The notes under the pieces are model-generated. The model saw only the letters and a program-made list of their open reading frames with translations, searched no databases and was not told the DNA's origin. Shown in pieces: positions 1 to 8,158 of a stretch of 64,000 nucleotides of DNA. Position numbers and translations under genes: made by a program. The DNA is from Geodermatophilus marinus (lineage in GTDB: Bacteria; Actinomycetota; Actinomycetes; Mycobacteriales; Geodermatophilaceae). The first letter of the stretch is position 1; the number at the start of each line of letters is the position of its first letter. The stretch spans positions 62,001 through 126,000 of the forward strand of contig NZ_QVQH01000008.1 of the NCBI RefSeq assembly GCF_003428645.1. Reading direction: 5' to 3'.

Positions 1-287
1 CCGGCGCGCCGTGGCAGGGACAGCCGTGGGCTGAGCACCACGTGGACCGAGGAGCGGCGGGCCGGCGCACCCAGCAGCTCGGCCGCCGTCCAGAGGCCGA
101 AGGCGGCGTCGTCCGGCAGCACCGGCGCCCATGCCGCGCAGCGGGTTCGCAGGTCGGGCTCGGCGGCGGAGGAGAGGTACAGGCCCTTGCCCAGCCGGAC
201 GCCGTCCCGCCGGATCTGCCCGCGCGTGGCGCCGGCCGCCCGCGCCGCCGCCCAGGTGTAGGCCTCGCCCAGCTCGATGTCGGTCAC
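1..287 (-). CDS. AbiEi/DUF559-type protein, N-terminal part (cut by window edge)
   Basis: The first 95 codons of a gene reading off the left edge of the window. The likely GTG start gives VTDIELGEAY, then a short helix-turn-helix-like stretch (RGQIRRDGVRLGKGLYL) and a region ending LWTAAELLGAP. This pattern of recognition helix, 'G.YL', then 'TAA.LLG' resembles the N-terminus of actinobacterial proteins related to AbiEi-type antitoxins, which often continue into a DUF559 endonuclease-like domain. The C-terminal half is outside the window, so catalytic residues cannot be checked. No good ribosome-binding site is visible, so the start is tentative. A run of 14 C lies about 80 bases upstream. 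Confidence 0.5.
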   Translation of the reverse strand, partial: MTDIELGEAYTWAAARAAGATRGQIRRDGVRLGKGLYLSSAAEPDLRTRCAAWAPVLPDDAAFGLWTAAELLGAPARRSSVHVVLSPRLSLPRRA

Positions 288-364
288 CCGGCGACCGTGC
301 TGGCCCGGAGCCGCCCACAGCGGTGGCGACGACGACCTGTGGACGCCGCTGCCGGGTGTGGGCG

Positions 365-378
365 CCCCCCCCCCCCCC
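365..378. repeat. 14-base homopolymer C tract
   Basis: An uninterrupted run of 14 C on the + strand, in the divergent gap between the AbiEi-like gene and the metallo-hydrolase and 7 bases before the first 70-bp palindromic element. Runs of this length are prone to slippage during replication and to sequencing error. Together with the 70-bp element it fills most of the 328-base gap between the two genes. Confidence 0.8.
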
Positions 379-385
379 GGCCGCG

Positions 386-455
386 GTGATCATGGGCTTC
401 TTGCCGGGGACACGCGCGGACACGCCCAGGCGGCCGGCCAGACGCCCATGATCAC
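386..455 (+). repeat. 70-bp palindromic element, copy 1
   Basis: Begins GTGATCATGGG and ends CCCATGATCAC, giving inverted terminal arms. The left arm carries TTCTTGCC and the interior carries GACACGC motifs. It is exactly 70 bp, like four other copies in this window (26355, 28975, 37036, 38818), and has the same orientation. Flanking bases extend the palindrome (CCGCG on the left, CGC on the right). It lies in a divergent gap, so it is not simply a transcription terminator. Confidence 0.85.
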
Positions 456-468
456 CGCTGGGGAAGTC

Positions 469-484
469 GCCCATGATCACCGCC
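469..484 (+). repeat. Extra right-end fragment of the 70-bp element
   Basis: The sequence CGCCCATGATCACCGC repeats the right terminus of the neighbouring 70-bp element 14 bases beyond its end. Copies 3 and 5 show comparable duplications of an end, so terminal duplication recurs in this family. Confidence 0.6.
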
Positions 485-615
485 GGGGGGTGGCGGGCGG
501 GTGAACGGTCGGTGCGGACCTGGGAACCAGGGTGGTCCCGGGGATCCTGGTGGGGGTGAATCCCCTGGGTCCTGTCACCCCCGGGCCCGATACTGGGTCG
601 GTGGGTGGGCCGTCG

Positions 616-1401
616 ATGCACTTCCTCGGGCACTCGACGGTCCGCGTCGAGCTGGCCGGCGTCACCGTGCTCACCGACCCGCTGCTCACCTCGCGGGTCG
701 GGCCGCTGCGCCGCGTCGTCCCCCCGCCGGCGCCGGAGACCTGGGCCGGCGTCGACCTCGTCCTCGTCAGCCACCTGCACGGCGACCACCTGCACCTGCC
801 CTCGCTGCGCCGGCTGGGCCCCGACGTCCGGGTCGCGGTCCCCCGCGGCGCCGGGCGCTGGCTGCGCGGCCGGGGGGTGCGCGACGTGGTGGAGGTCGCG
901 CCCGGGGAGTCCTTCACCCACGGCCCGCTGACGGTGACCGCCGTCCCGGCCGCGCACAGCGGCCACCGCTGGGGGCCGCGGCTGACCCACGGGCCCGACA
1001 CCCGCGCGGTCGGGCACCTGCTCGAGGGCGGCGGGAGCACCGTCTACGTCAGCGGCGACACCGGGCTGTTCGACGGCATGCGGGAGCTCGCGGGCGCCGC
1101 CCTCGACATCGCGCTGCTGCCGGTCTGGGGCTGGGGGCCCTCGCTGGGCCCCGGCCACCTCGACCCGCAGCAGGCGGCCGAGGCGGTGGCCCGGCTGCGC
1201 CCGCGGCTGGCGGTGCCCGTGCACTGGGGCACCCTCGCCGTGCGCGGGGCCACCGCGCTGCCGCGGCTGGGCAGCCGGATGCGCCGGCTGCTCACGTCCC
1301 CGCCGCACGAGTTCGCCGCCGCCGTCACCGCCCGGGCGCTGCCCACGCGGGTGGCGGTCACCCTGCCCGGGAACCCGGTCCTGCTGGGGACGACGGCATG
1401 A
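616..1401 (+). CDS. MBL-fold metal-dependent hydrolase (UlaG-like)
   Basis: A 261-residue metallo-beta-lactamase-fold protein. The N-terminus MHFLGHSTVRVELAGVTVLT is the typical opening of the UlaG-like branch. The metal-binding motif H53-x-H55-x-D57-H58 (SHLHGDHLHL) is intact, followed by later ligands in PAAHSGHRWG and SGDTGLF, and a GWGPSLGPGHLDP segment common in this branch. The ATG at 616 is chosen because it begins directly at the conserved strand; GTG codons further upstream would add a non-conserved tail. The stop overlaps the DedA-like start (ATGA), so it heads a tightly coupled three-gene operon. The substrate is unknown; relatives act on phosphoesters, lactones or N-acyl phospholipids. 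Confidence 0.85.
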   Translation: MHFLGHSTVRVELAGVTVLTDPLLTSRVGPLRRVVPPPAPETWAGVDLVLVSHLHGDHLHLPSLRRLGPDVRVAVPRGAGRWLRGRGVRDVVEVAPGESFTHGPLTVTAVPAAHSGHRWGPRLTHGPDTRAVGHLLEGGGSTVYVSGDTGLFDGMRELAGAALDIALLPVWGWGPSLGPGHLDPQQAAEAVARLRPRLAVPVHWGTLAVRGATALPRLGSRMRRLLTSPPHEFAAAVTARALPTRVAVTLPGNPVLLGTTA

Positions 1402-2072
1402 GCGCGCTGGCCTCGAGCTGGACCGACGGCGCGAGCATCGGCTACCCGGTCCTCTTCGGCGGCGTGCTGCTCGGCTCCATCGCGCCGGTGGTGCCGACCG
1501 GGGCGATCGTCGGCGCCGGGGCGGCGTTCGCGATGACCGCGCACGGGCTGAACCTGCCGCTGGTGGTGCTCGTCGCCACGCTGGCGGCCTGGACCGGGGA
1601 CGTCGTCACCTTCACCATCTGCCGGTCCGGGGGCCCCGCCGCGGTGCGCTGGGTGGCCCGCGGCCAGCACGCCGACCGCATCGCCGAGGTCCGCGAGCAG
1701 TTCCGGCAGCACGGCTGGCAGATCATCGTCGTCGGCCGGCTGCTGCCCGCCGGGCGCATCCCGGTGCTCCTGGCGGCCGGCGCGCTGGCCTACCCGTGGC
1801 GCCGGCTGCTGCCCGCCTCGTTCACCGCCGCCGCGCTGTGGGCGCTGGCCTACTCCCTGCTCGGCGTGATCAGCGGCGGCATCTTCGACTCCCCGCTGAC
1901 CGCCGTCCTGCTGGCCACGGTCCTGGTCCTGGTCGTCGGCGCGCTGCTCAACCTGCTCGGCAACCGCCGGCGCCGGGCCCGGGAGCCGGGCGAGCCCCCC
2001 ACCGCGGCCGGCCCCGGTGCCCGCCGGCCCGACCCCACCCGCCCCGACGCCACCCCCTGCGGTCCGGCGTGA
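1398..2072 (+). CDS. DedA-family membrane protein
   Basis: A 224-residue integral membrane protein with hydrophobic segments near residues 13-35, 50-70 and 140-190. It has the DedA/SNARE-associated signature: a glycine-rich re-entrant region (PVVPTGAIVGAGAAFA) and a conserved arginine-proline-glycine-like segment (VVGRLLPAGRIPVLLAAGAL). DedA proteins act as envelope transporters or flippases for undecaprenyl phosphate or phospholipids. The C-terminal tail is Arg/Pro rich and probably cytoplasmic. Its start overlaps the upstream hydrolase stop by 4 bases and its own stop overlaps the next start (GTGA), implying coupled translation and a shared envelope-lipid role. Confidence 0.8.
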   Translation: MSALASSWTDGASIGYPVLFGGVLLGSIAPVVPTGAIVGAGAAFAMTAHGLNLPLVVLVATLAAWTGDVVTFTICRSGGPAAVRWVARGQHADRIAEVREQFRQHGWQIIVVGRLLPAGRIPVLLAAGALAYPWRRLLPASFTAAALWALAYSLLGVISGGIFDSPLTAVLLATVLVLVVGALLNLLGNRRRRAREPGEPPTAAGPGARRPDPTRPDATPCGPA

Positions 2073-4237
2073 GCGCGGCCCCCCGGGTCGTCGGCCGCGT
2101 CCTGCAGGCCGGGCGCACGCCGGCCCGGCTGGTCCTCACCTGGGCGGTCACCACCGCGGCGCTGGTCCTGCTCGACGACCGGCTGCGCACCTTCACCATG
2201 GACTCCTGGTGGCAGCCCCCGGTCATCGCGCTGCTGCTCGGGCTGCTCACCGCGGTGGCCTGGCCGCTGGTCATGCGGGTCGCCCTGCCCCTGGCCTTCC
2301 TCACCCTCGGCCTGGGCAGCTTCCTGCTGCTCGGCGCGGCCGTGCTCGGGCTCTCCTTCCTCGTGCCCGGCGTGGTCATCACCGGCCTGCCCACCGCGGT
2401 GGTCGTCGGGGTGGTCATGGCCGGGGTCTCCGGGGTGGTCAGCAGCGTGCTCGCCCTCGACGAGGACGAGCTGTTCTTCCGCCGCGCGCGGCGACGGGCC
2501 CGGCGGGCGCAGCCGGACGGCGACCGCCCGCCCGGCGTGCTGTTCCTGCAGATCGACGCGCTCTCCTACGAGACGGCCCGGCGCGCGGTCCGCGACGGCT
2601 CCATGCCGGTCCTGTCCGCCTGGCTGCGCTCGGGCAGCCACGCGATGACCTCCTGGCACACCGACTGGAGCTCGCAGACCGGCGCGGCGGTCAGCGGCAT
2701 CCTGCACGGGTCGAACGAGGACGTCCCGGGCTTCCGCTTCTACGACAAGGACCGCGACCGCATCGTGCGGGTCTCCTCCCCCACCGACGCCGCGGAGATC
2801 GAGCGCCGGCTCTCCGACGGCCGCGGGCTGCTCGCCGGCGGCGGGGCCAGCCGCGGCAACCTGTTCACCGGCGACGCCGCGCACGTCAGCCTCACCATGA
2901 GCTCGCTGGCCCACGTGGTCCCCGCCCGCTCCCGCCGGGCCCGCCGCCGGGAGCGGGTCGGCACCGGCTACTACGCCTACTTCGCCAGCCCGGTGAACGC
3001 CCTGCGCACCCTCGCGGTCTCCCTGGTCGACGTCGGCCGGGAACTGCTCGCCGCGGCCCGGGAGCGGCGCGACGACGTCCGGCCGCGCACCTCCCGCGGC
3101 GGCCTGTACCCGCTGGCCCGCCCGGGGACGACGGTGATCAGCCGGGACGTCGTCGTCTTCGCCCTGCTCGAGGACATGCTGGCCGGCCGCCCGGTGGCCT
3201 ACGCGGACTTCCTCGGCTACGACGAGGCGGCCCACCACGCCGGGCTCGAGCGGGCCGACAGCCTGGCCGTGCTGCGCACCATCGACCAGCAGATCGGCCG
3301 GCTGCAGCGGGCCGCGCAGCTCGCCCCCCGCGAGTACCACCTGGTCTGCCTGTCCGACCACGGCCAGACCCAGGGCGAGTCCTTCGCCACCCGCTTCGGC
3401 GAGACGGTCGAGGCGCTCGTCGGCCGGCTGTGCGGCGGCTCGGAAGCCGGCACCGGGCACCTCACCGGGCCCCGCGACAGCCGCCGGCTGACCGAGGGCT
3501 GGCAGGTCGGGGCCGCCCTGGCCGAGGGCGCCGGCCCGATCGCCCGGCGGCTGCGGGAGCGGGCCGAGCGGGGCGCCGGCCGGCCGCACGACCACGAGCT
3601 GCCGGCCGACCGCGCCGGGCAGGTGCCGCGGGTCGCCCCGGGGGTCGTCGTCGCCGTCTCCGGGCACACCGCGATGGTCTCCTTCCCCGACATCCCGGGC
3701 CGGGTGCCGCTGGAGGAGATCGAGCAGCACTGGCCGGCGCTGCTACCCGGGCTGGTCGACCACGACGGCGTCGGGTTCCTGCTGGTGCACTCCACCGAGC
3801 AGGGCCCGGTCGTGCTCGGCCGGGACGGCGTGCACCGGCTGGCCACCGGCGAGGTGCTCGGCGAGGACCCGCTCACCCCCTACGGCCCGCACGCCGCCCG
3901 CCTGGTGGCCCGCGCCTCGACGTTCCGGCACTGCGCCGACGTCGTGGTCAACAGCCGGTACGACCCGCACACCGACGAGGCGTCGGCCTTCGAGCCGCAC
4001 GTCGGCTCGCACGGCGGGCTCGGCGGCCCGCAGCAGCTCGGCTTCCTGCTGCACCCCCGCTCGTTCCGGCCGCCCGGCGAGATCGTCGGGGCCGAGCACC
4101 TGCACCGCGTGCTGCGCGGCTGGCTGACCGACCTCGGCCACCCCGAGCCGACCGGGGAGGGGGCCGCGGTGGGTCCGGACAGCGCCACCGCGCGGGCGCG
4201 GCGCTCCCCCGCCCCCGTGGCCGACGTCCCGGCCTGA
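2069..4237 (+). CDS. Phage-holin-family membrane domain fused to an alkaline-phosphatase-superfamily phosphodiesterase
   Basis: A 722-residue protein. Residues about 15-130 form four membrane segments of the 'phage holin family' (superfamily IV) type found in actinobacterial envelope proteins. Residues about 155-700 belong to the type I phosphodiesterase/nucleotide pyrophosphatase branch of the alkaline phosphatase superfamily: FLQIDALSYE (metal Asp), a likely nucleophile in WHTDWSSQTGA, DFLGYDEAAHH and CLSDHGQTQGE (metal Asp/His), and a late GSHGGLGGPQ segment. The GTG start overlaps the DedA-like stop by 4 bases. A polytopic head with a hydrolase tail suggests action on an envelope-linked phosphodiester. 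The substrate is not predictable. Confidence 0.8.
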   Translation: MSAAPRVVGRVLQAGRTPARLVLTWAVTTAALVLLDDRLRTFTMDSWWQPPVIALLLGLLTAVAWPLVMRVALPLAFLTLGLGSFLLLGAAVLGLSFLVPGVVITGLPTAVVVGVVMAGVSGVVSSVLALDEDELFFRRARRRARRAQPDGDRPPGVLFLQIDALSYETARRAVRDGSMPVLSAWLRSGSHAMTSWHTDWSSQTGAAVSGILHGSNEDVPGFRFYDKDRDRIVRVSSPTDAAEIERRLSDGRGLLAGGGASRGNLFTGDAAHVSLTMSSLAHVVPARSRRARRRERVGTGYYAYFASPVNALRTLAVSLVDVGRELLAAARERRDDVRPRTSRGGLYPLARPGTTVISRDVVVFALLEDMLAGRPVAYADFLGYDEAAHHAGLERADSLAVLRTIDQQIGRLQRAAQLAPREYHLVCLSDHGQTQGESFATRFGETVEALVGRLCGGSEAGTGHLTGPRDSRRLTEGWQVGAALAEGAGPIARRLRERAERGAGRPHDHELPADRAGQVPRVAPGVVVAVSGHTAMVSFPDIPGRVPLEEIEQHWPALLPGLVDHDGVGFLLVHSTEQGPVVLGRDGVHRLATGEVLGEDPLTPYGPHAARLVARASTFRHCADVVVNSRYDPHTDEASAFEPHVGSHGGLGGPQQLGFLLHPRSFRPPGEIVGAEHLHRVLRGWLTDLGHPEPTGEGAAVGPDSATARARRSPAPVADVPA

Positions 4238-4257
4238 CCGGCCGGCGCCCCGGCCGG
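4238..4257. terminator. Hairpin between convergent genes
   Basis: CCGGCCGG, a 4-base loop, CCGGCCGG: a perfect 8-bp GC stem immediately after the phosphodiesterase stop and 14 bases before the stop of the opposing adenylation enzyme. It has no U-tract. Such bare GC hairpins are common between convergent actinobacterial genes and could stop transcription from both sides. Confidence 0.55.
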
Positions 4258-4270
4258 CGGGGACGGTACG

Positions 4271-7200
4271 TCAGCCGGCCGACGGCGAGGGCGACGCCGC
4301 CAGCGCCGCCGACACCGCCCGCGCCAGCCCCGGGGCGTGCTCGGCGGCCAGGAGGTCGTGGTGTGCCCCGGGCACGTCGGCGACCGCGAGGTCGGGCGCG
4401 ACCCGCCGCCACGCGGCGAGCTGGTTCATGATCACCGGGATCCGCCGGCGCGCCCGGAAGTAGCTCACCCGCCCGCCGTAGGGGCCCCACGCGTGCGCGT
4501 TGAACAGCTCCTCGCTGCGCTGCAGCGCCGCCTCCTCGGGGGCCGGCGGGGGCGCCGGCGCCAGGCGCAGCAGCGGGGCCAGCGGGCCGGCGCGCAGGAA
4601 GTCCACCGGGCCGTCCTCGGCCATGCCCGGCACGAAGCGGGCCAGCAGCGCCGCCAGGTGGTACAGCCGCTGCCGGTTCCGGGACAGCCGGCCGGTCGGC
4701 GGCAGGACGTCGAGCAGGCCGAGGAAGGGCACCTCCCGGCCCCGGGCGGTCAGCAGCCGGGCCATCTCGTAGGCCACCAGCCCGCCGAAGGAGTACCCGG
4801 CCAGCCGCACCGGCCCGGCCGGCCACACCGTCGAGACCGTCTCCACGTGCCGGCGGGCCAGCTCGGCGACCCCGCCGCCCTCACCGGGGGGCACGGGCAG
4901 CCCGTACACCGGGGCGTCGGTGTCCAGGGCCTCGACCAGGGCCCGGTAGGCGTCGACGTCCCCGAAGGCCCCGTGCACCAGGACCAGCGGCGGCTCGCCG
5001 GCCGCCCCCTCCCGGAGCGGCTCCACCGTCGCCCCCTGCGGGTCGGCCTCGGCCAGCGCCGTGGTCAGGCCGCGGACGGTCGGCTCGGCGGCGAACACCT
5101 CCAGGCCCACCGGGCGGCCGAGCTCGCTGCGCAGCCGGCGCAGCACGGTCATCGAGCTGCGGGAGGTCCCGCCGGCGTCGAAGAAGTCGGCGTCGTCGGG
5201 CACGGGGGCGCCGAGGACCTCGGTGAAGACGCGGGCCACCGCGTCGTGCACGCCGCCCTGCGGGCCGTCCGCGGCCGGCGAGGGCGCCGCAGCAGCCGCA
5301 GCAGCCGCCCCGGCCGCGGCCGCCGCGGCCGCCGCGATGCCCCGCAGCGACCCCGGGTTGCGCAGCGCGGCGGTGTTGCGCACCGGCTCGCCGTCGAGCA
5401 CCGCGCGGGCGGCCGCCTCCGACCGCTTGCCGTTGTGCGTCAGCGGCAGCTCGTCGACGGCCAGCAGCAGGTCCGGCACGTGCGCCGGCGACCCCTCCCG
5501 CCGCAGCGCCGCCCGGAGCGCGACGGCCAGCCCGTCGTCCAGCTCCACCCCGGGCCGCAGCACCACGAGCAGCGCCAGCCGGGTGCTGCCCTCCGCCGCC
5601 GGGTCGCGGGTCTCGACCGCCATGGCGTCGGCCACCCCGGGGACCGCCCGCGCGATCGTGTAGATCTCCGAGGGCCCGATCCGGACGCCGGCGACGTTGA
5701 GCACGCCGTCCGAGCGGCCGTGCACCCGCGCCGAGCCGTCGGCGTCGACGTCGACGCGGTCGCCGTGCGTCCACACCCCCGGGTGCCGGGCGAAGTAGGC
5801 GGCCCGGAAGCGCTCGCCGTCCGGGTCGTCCAGGAAGCCGGTCGGCCGGGAGGGGAACGGGTTGCGGCAGACCAGCTCGCCGACCTGCCCGAGCACCGGG
5901 CGGCCGGCGTCGTCGAGGGCGGCGACGTCCAGGCCGAGGCTGAGCGCCTGCGACCGGCCGGGCCGCACCGGCAGCTCCGGGGAGCCGAGGACGAAGCAGC
6001 CGACGATGTCGGTGCCGCCGGAGATCGACTGCAGCGGCACGGCCCCGACGGCGTCGGCGGCCCAGCGGAACTGCCACTCGTGCAGCACGGCGCCGGTCGA
6101 GAGCACCGCGCGCAGCCGGGAGAGGTCCACCTCGTCGCGCGGCCGGTACCCCTCGTCCTGGCACAGCTGCAGGTACGCCGGGCTGGTGCCCAGCACCGTG
6201 ACGCCGTGCTCGGCGGCCAGCCGCCACAGCGTGTCCGGCCCGGTCAGCGGCACGTCGGCGAGCACCACGTGCGCCCCGACGGCGAGCGCCGAGAGCTGCC
6301 AGTTCCACATCATCCAGGCGGTGGTGGTGTGGAAGTGCAGCGTGTCGCCGGGGCCCAGGTCGCCGTGCAGCCGGTGCTCCTTGACGTGCTCCAGCAGCGA
6401 GCCGCCGGTGCCGTGCACCATCGCCTTCGGCGGGCCGGTCGTGCCCGAGGACGCCATCACCCACAGCGGCGCGTCGAACGGCTGCCGGGGCCAGGCGGGG
6501 CCCGGGTCGCCGGCCGGGACGGCGGCCACCCGGTCGGCGAGGCGGTCGACGGCCACCCCCTCCAGGGCGGGCAGCGGCCCGTCGTCGAGCAGCAGCACCC
6601 GCTCGGCGGTGGGCAGGCCGGCGAGCACCGCGGCGAGCACGTCGTCGGCCGGCGCGTCGGGGCGGGCCATGCCGGTCCGGTCCACCAGCAGGGTCGCCGC
6701 CCGCACCGGCCCGAACCGGCCGAGCAGCGTGCTCGGGCCCATGTCCGGGGTGGCGGTCGACAGCGCGGCGCCCAGCCCGGCGACGGCGAGCGCCGCGACG
6801 GCGACCGCGGCGGTGTTCGGCGCGACGGCCAGCACCGCGGCCCCCGGGCCGACGCCTGAGTCGGCCAGGGCGCGGGAGGTCCGGCGGACGGCGGCCCGCA
6901 GCTCCCCGCGGGTGTACCGCTCCACCGACCCGTCGGCGTGCACGGAGGTCAGGGCGGGGGCGTCGTCCCCGGCGCCGTCCACCGCCCGCAGCGCGTTCTC
7001 GGCGTAGTTGAGCCGCACGCCGGGGAAGAACCGCGCCGTCCGCACGTCCCCCTCGGTCAGGACCGGGTCGGCCGAGCCCTCCCAGACCAGGCCGGACCAG
7101 TCGAGGAACGTGCGCCAGAAGTCGCCGGGGGCGGCCACCGACCAGGCGTGCAGCGCGGGAGGGGTGGGCAGCGGGCGGCCGGCGACGGCCTCGGCGCGCG

Positions 7201-7276
7201 CCCGGAAGCCGGCGACCTGCGGGGCCGCGGTCCGGGGCCCGGCGGGCGCGGGCCCCACCGGGGGCGGGGTCTTCAC
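4271..7276 (-). CDS. Acetoacetyl-CoA-synthetase-type adenylation - carrier protein - thioesterase (A-T-TE) enzyme
   Basis: A 1001-residue single-module assembly enzyme. Residues 1-640 resemble acetoacetyl-CoA synthetase: ACS-type N-terminus (HAWSVAAPGDFWRTFLDWSGL), P-loop ASSGTTGPPKAMVHG near 275, SGGTDI, THGDRVDVDADG near 503, and catalytic Lys in LTHNGKRSE near 614. An Ala-rich linker (about 644-665) leads to a carrier domain (about 670-745) with the phosphopantetheine serine in DAGGTSRSSM near 703. A type I thioesterase (about 757-1001) has GYSFGG near 828 and GAHHDLL near 970. There is no condensation or ketosynthase domain. It should load a carboxylic acid, possibly a beta-keto acid, and release or dimerise it. 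The GTG start has AGGAGG 6 bases upstream and overlaps the PPTase stop. Confidence 0.85.
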   Translation of the reverse strand: MKTPPPVGPAPAGPRTAAPQVAGFRARAEAVAGRPLPTPPALHAWSVAAPGDFWRTFLDWSGLVWEGSADPVLTEGDVRTARFFPGVRLNYAENALRAVDGAGDDAPALTSVHADGSVERYTRGELRAAVRRTSRALADSGVGPGAAVLAVAPNTAAVAVAALAVAGLGAALSTATPDMGPSTLLGRFGPVRAATLLVDRTGMARPDAPADDVLAAVLAGLPTAERVLLLDDGPLPALEGVAVDRLADRVAAVPAGDPGPAWPRQPFDAPLWVMASSGTTGPPKAMVHGTGGSLLEHVKEHRLHGDLGPGDTLHFHTTTAWMMWNWQLSALAVGAHVVLADVPLTGPDTLWRLAAEHGVTVLGTSPAYLQLCQDEGYRPRDEVDLSRLRAVLSTGAVLHEWQFRWAADAVGAVPLQSISGGTDIVGCFVLGSPELPVRPGRSQALSLGLDVAALDDAGRPVLGQVGELVCRNPFPSRPTGFLDDPDGERFRAAYFARHPGVWTHGDRVDVDADGSARVHGRSDGVLNVAGVRIGPSEIYTIARAVPGVADAMAVETRDPAAEGSTRLALLVVLRPGVELDDGLAVALRAALRREGSPAHVPDLLLAVDELPLTHNGKRSEAAARAVLDGEPVRNTAALRNPGSLRGIAAAAAAAAGAAAAAAAAPSPAADGPQGGVHDAVARVFTEVLGAPVPDDADFFDAGGTSRSSMTVLRRLRSELGRPVGLEVFAAEPTVRGLTTALAEADPQGATVEPLREGAAGEPPLVLVHGAFGDVDAYRALVEALDTDAPVYGLPVPPGEGGGVAELARRHVETVSTVWPAGPVRLAGYSFGGLVAYEMARLLTARGREVPFLGLLDVLPPTGRLSRNRQRLYHLAALLARFVPGMAEDGPVDFLRAGPLAPLLRLAPAPPPAPEEAALQRSEELFNAHAWGPYGGRVSYFRARRRIPVIMNQLAAWRRVAPDLAVADVPGAHHDLLAAEHAPGLARAVSAALAASPSPSAG

Positions 7277-7977
7277 CGTGGACCTCCTGGGGGGAGCAGG
7301 ACGACACCGGGGGCGGGCACGGGGACGTCGGCCGCCAGGGCGGCGAGCGACCCGGCCGGGACGGGCAGCGCGGTCACCCACTCCGGCCCGACCCGTCCCG
7401 AGTCGGCCACCGGGGTCACCACGTCGGCGGGGGGACGGCGGATCCCGGTCCCCCGCGCCTTGAGCACGGCCTCCTTCTGCACCCAGCAGCGGGTGACCGC
7501 GGGCAGCCGGGAGGCGGCGGGGAGCTCGGCGATCCGGGCCTGCTCGGCGGGCGCCAGCCAGCCCTCGGCGGGCGCGGCGGCGGCCTCGGCGTCCCGGTGC
7601 GGCTGCACGTCGACGCCGATCCGCGCGCCTGCCGCGACCGCCACCAGGGCGAGGTCCCCGCCGGCCGAGCAGGACAGGCCGAGGTCCGCCCCGTCGACCA
7701 GCGGCCGGCCGCGGTCGCCGCGCAGGGGCACCGCGGCCGGCGGGACGCCGAGCACCCCGCCGAGCACCCGGCGCAGGCCGGCGCGGACCAGGAGCCGGCG
7801 GCGCCGCACGGCCGGGACGCCGCGCTCGGCGCGCTCGCGCTCGGCGGCGGTGAGGACGGCGGCGGCCGCGTCGAGGTCCCACCCCGGGTCGGCGAGGTCG
7901 AGGAGGTGGACGACGACCACGGCGGGGCCCCGGGCAGGGCGCCGCCGCGTCAGGTGTCGCGCCGCTCGTCCCGCCAT
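7273..7977 (-). CDS. Sfp-type 4'-phosphopantetheinyl transferase
   Basis: A 234-residue protein that would attach phosphopantetheine from CoA to carrier-protein serines. The Mg/CoA motif GVDVQPH is at 121-127 and WVQKEAVLKARG (K168, E169, K173) at 165-176, both intact. The usual SHS stretch before the first motif reads LSCSAGGDLA here, with Cys in place of His. The ATG start (MAGRAARHL) follows a short G-rich stretch; longer N-terminal extensions in the same frame look non-coding. Its stop overlaps the start of the A-T-TE gene (GTGA), so the enzyme and the carrier it should activate are translationally coupled. Confidence 0.88.
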   Translation of the reverse strand: MAGRAARHLTRRRPARGPAVVVVHLLDLADPGWDLDAAAAVLTAAERERAERGVPAVRRRRLLVRAGLRRVLGGVLGVPPAAVPLRGDRGRPLVDGADLGLSCSAGGDLALVAVAAGARIGVDVQPHRDAEAAAAPAEGWLAPAEQARIAELPAASRLPAVTRCWVQKEAVLKARGTGIRRPPADVVTPVADSGRVGPEWVTALPVPAGSLAALAADVPVPAPGVVLLPPGGPR

Positions 7978-8027
7978 GTCCCCCCGGGCGTCCCGCCCTG
8001 TGTCCCCCGGACCCGCGTCCGCCGACC

Positions 8028-8057
8028 ACCGTACGAGCGGCCCCCCTCGCCTGCCAA
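8028..8057 (-). promoter_or_regulatory. Candidate promoter for the PPTase / A-T-TE operon
   Basis: On the minus strand TTGGCA (8057-8052), an 18-base spacer and TACGGT (8033-8028) match a housekeeping-type -35/-10 pair. Transcription would begin near 8020, giving a leader of about 40 bases. The 181-base gap is shared with the divergent glycosyltransferase operon. Confidence 0.45.
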
Positions 8058-8158
8058 CGGCTCCCGGGCGCCGGGCCCGGTGACGGCCGCCGGACGTGCG
8101 TGTGAACACTGGCCTCCCGCCGTGGCGCCGGCGACCGGCCGTCCCGGAGAGTGGGCCG

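Noticed and set aside
1850-3730. A minus-strand open frame of 626 codons
   Set aside because: It lies opposite the phosphodiesterase gene, which has recognisable catalytic motifs; the antisense translation has none.
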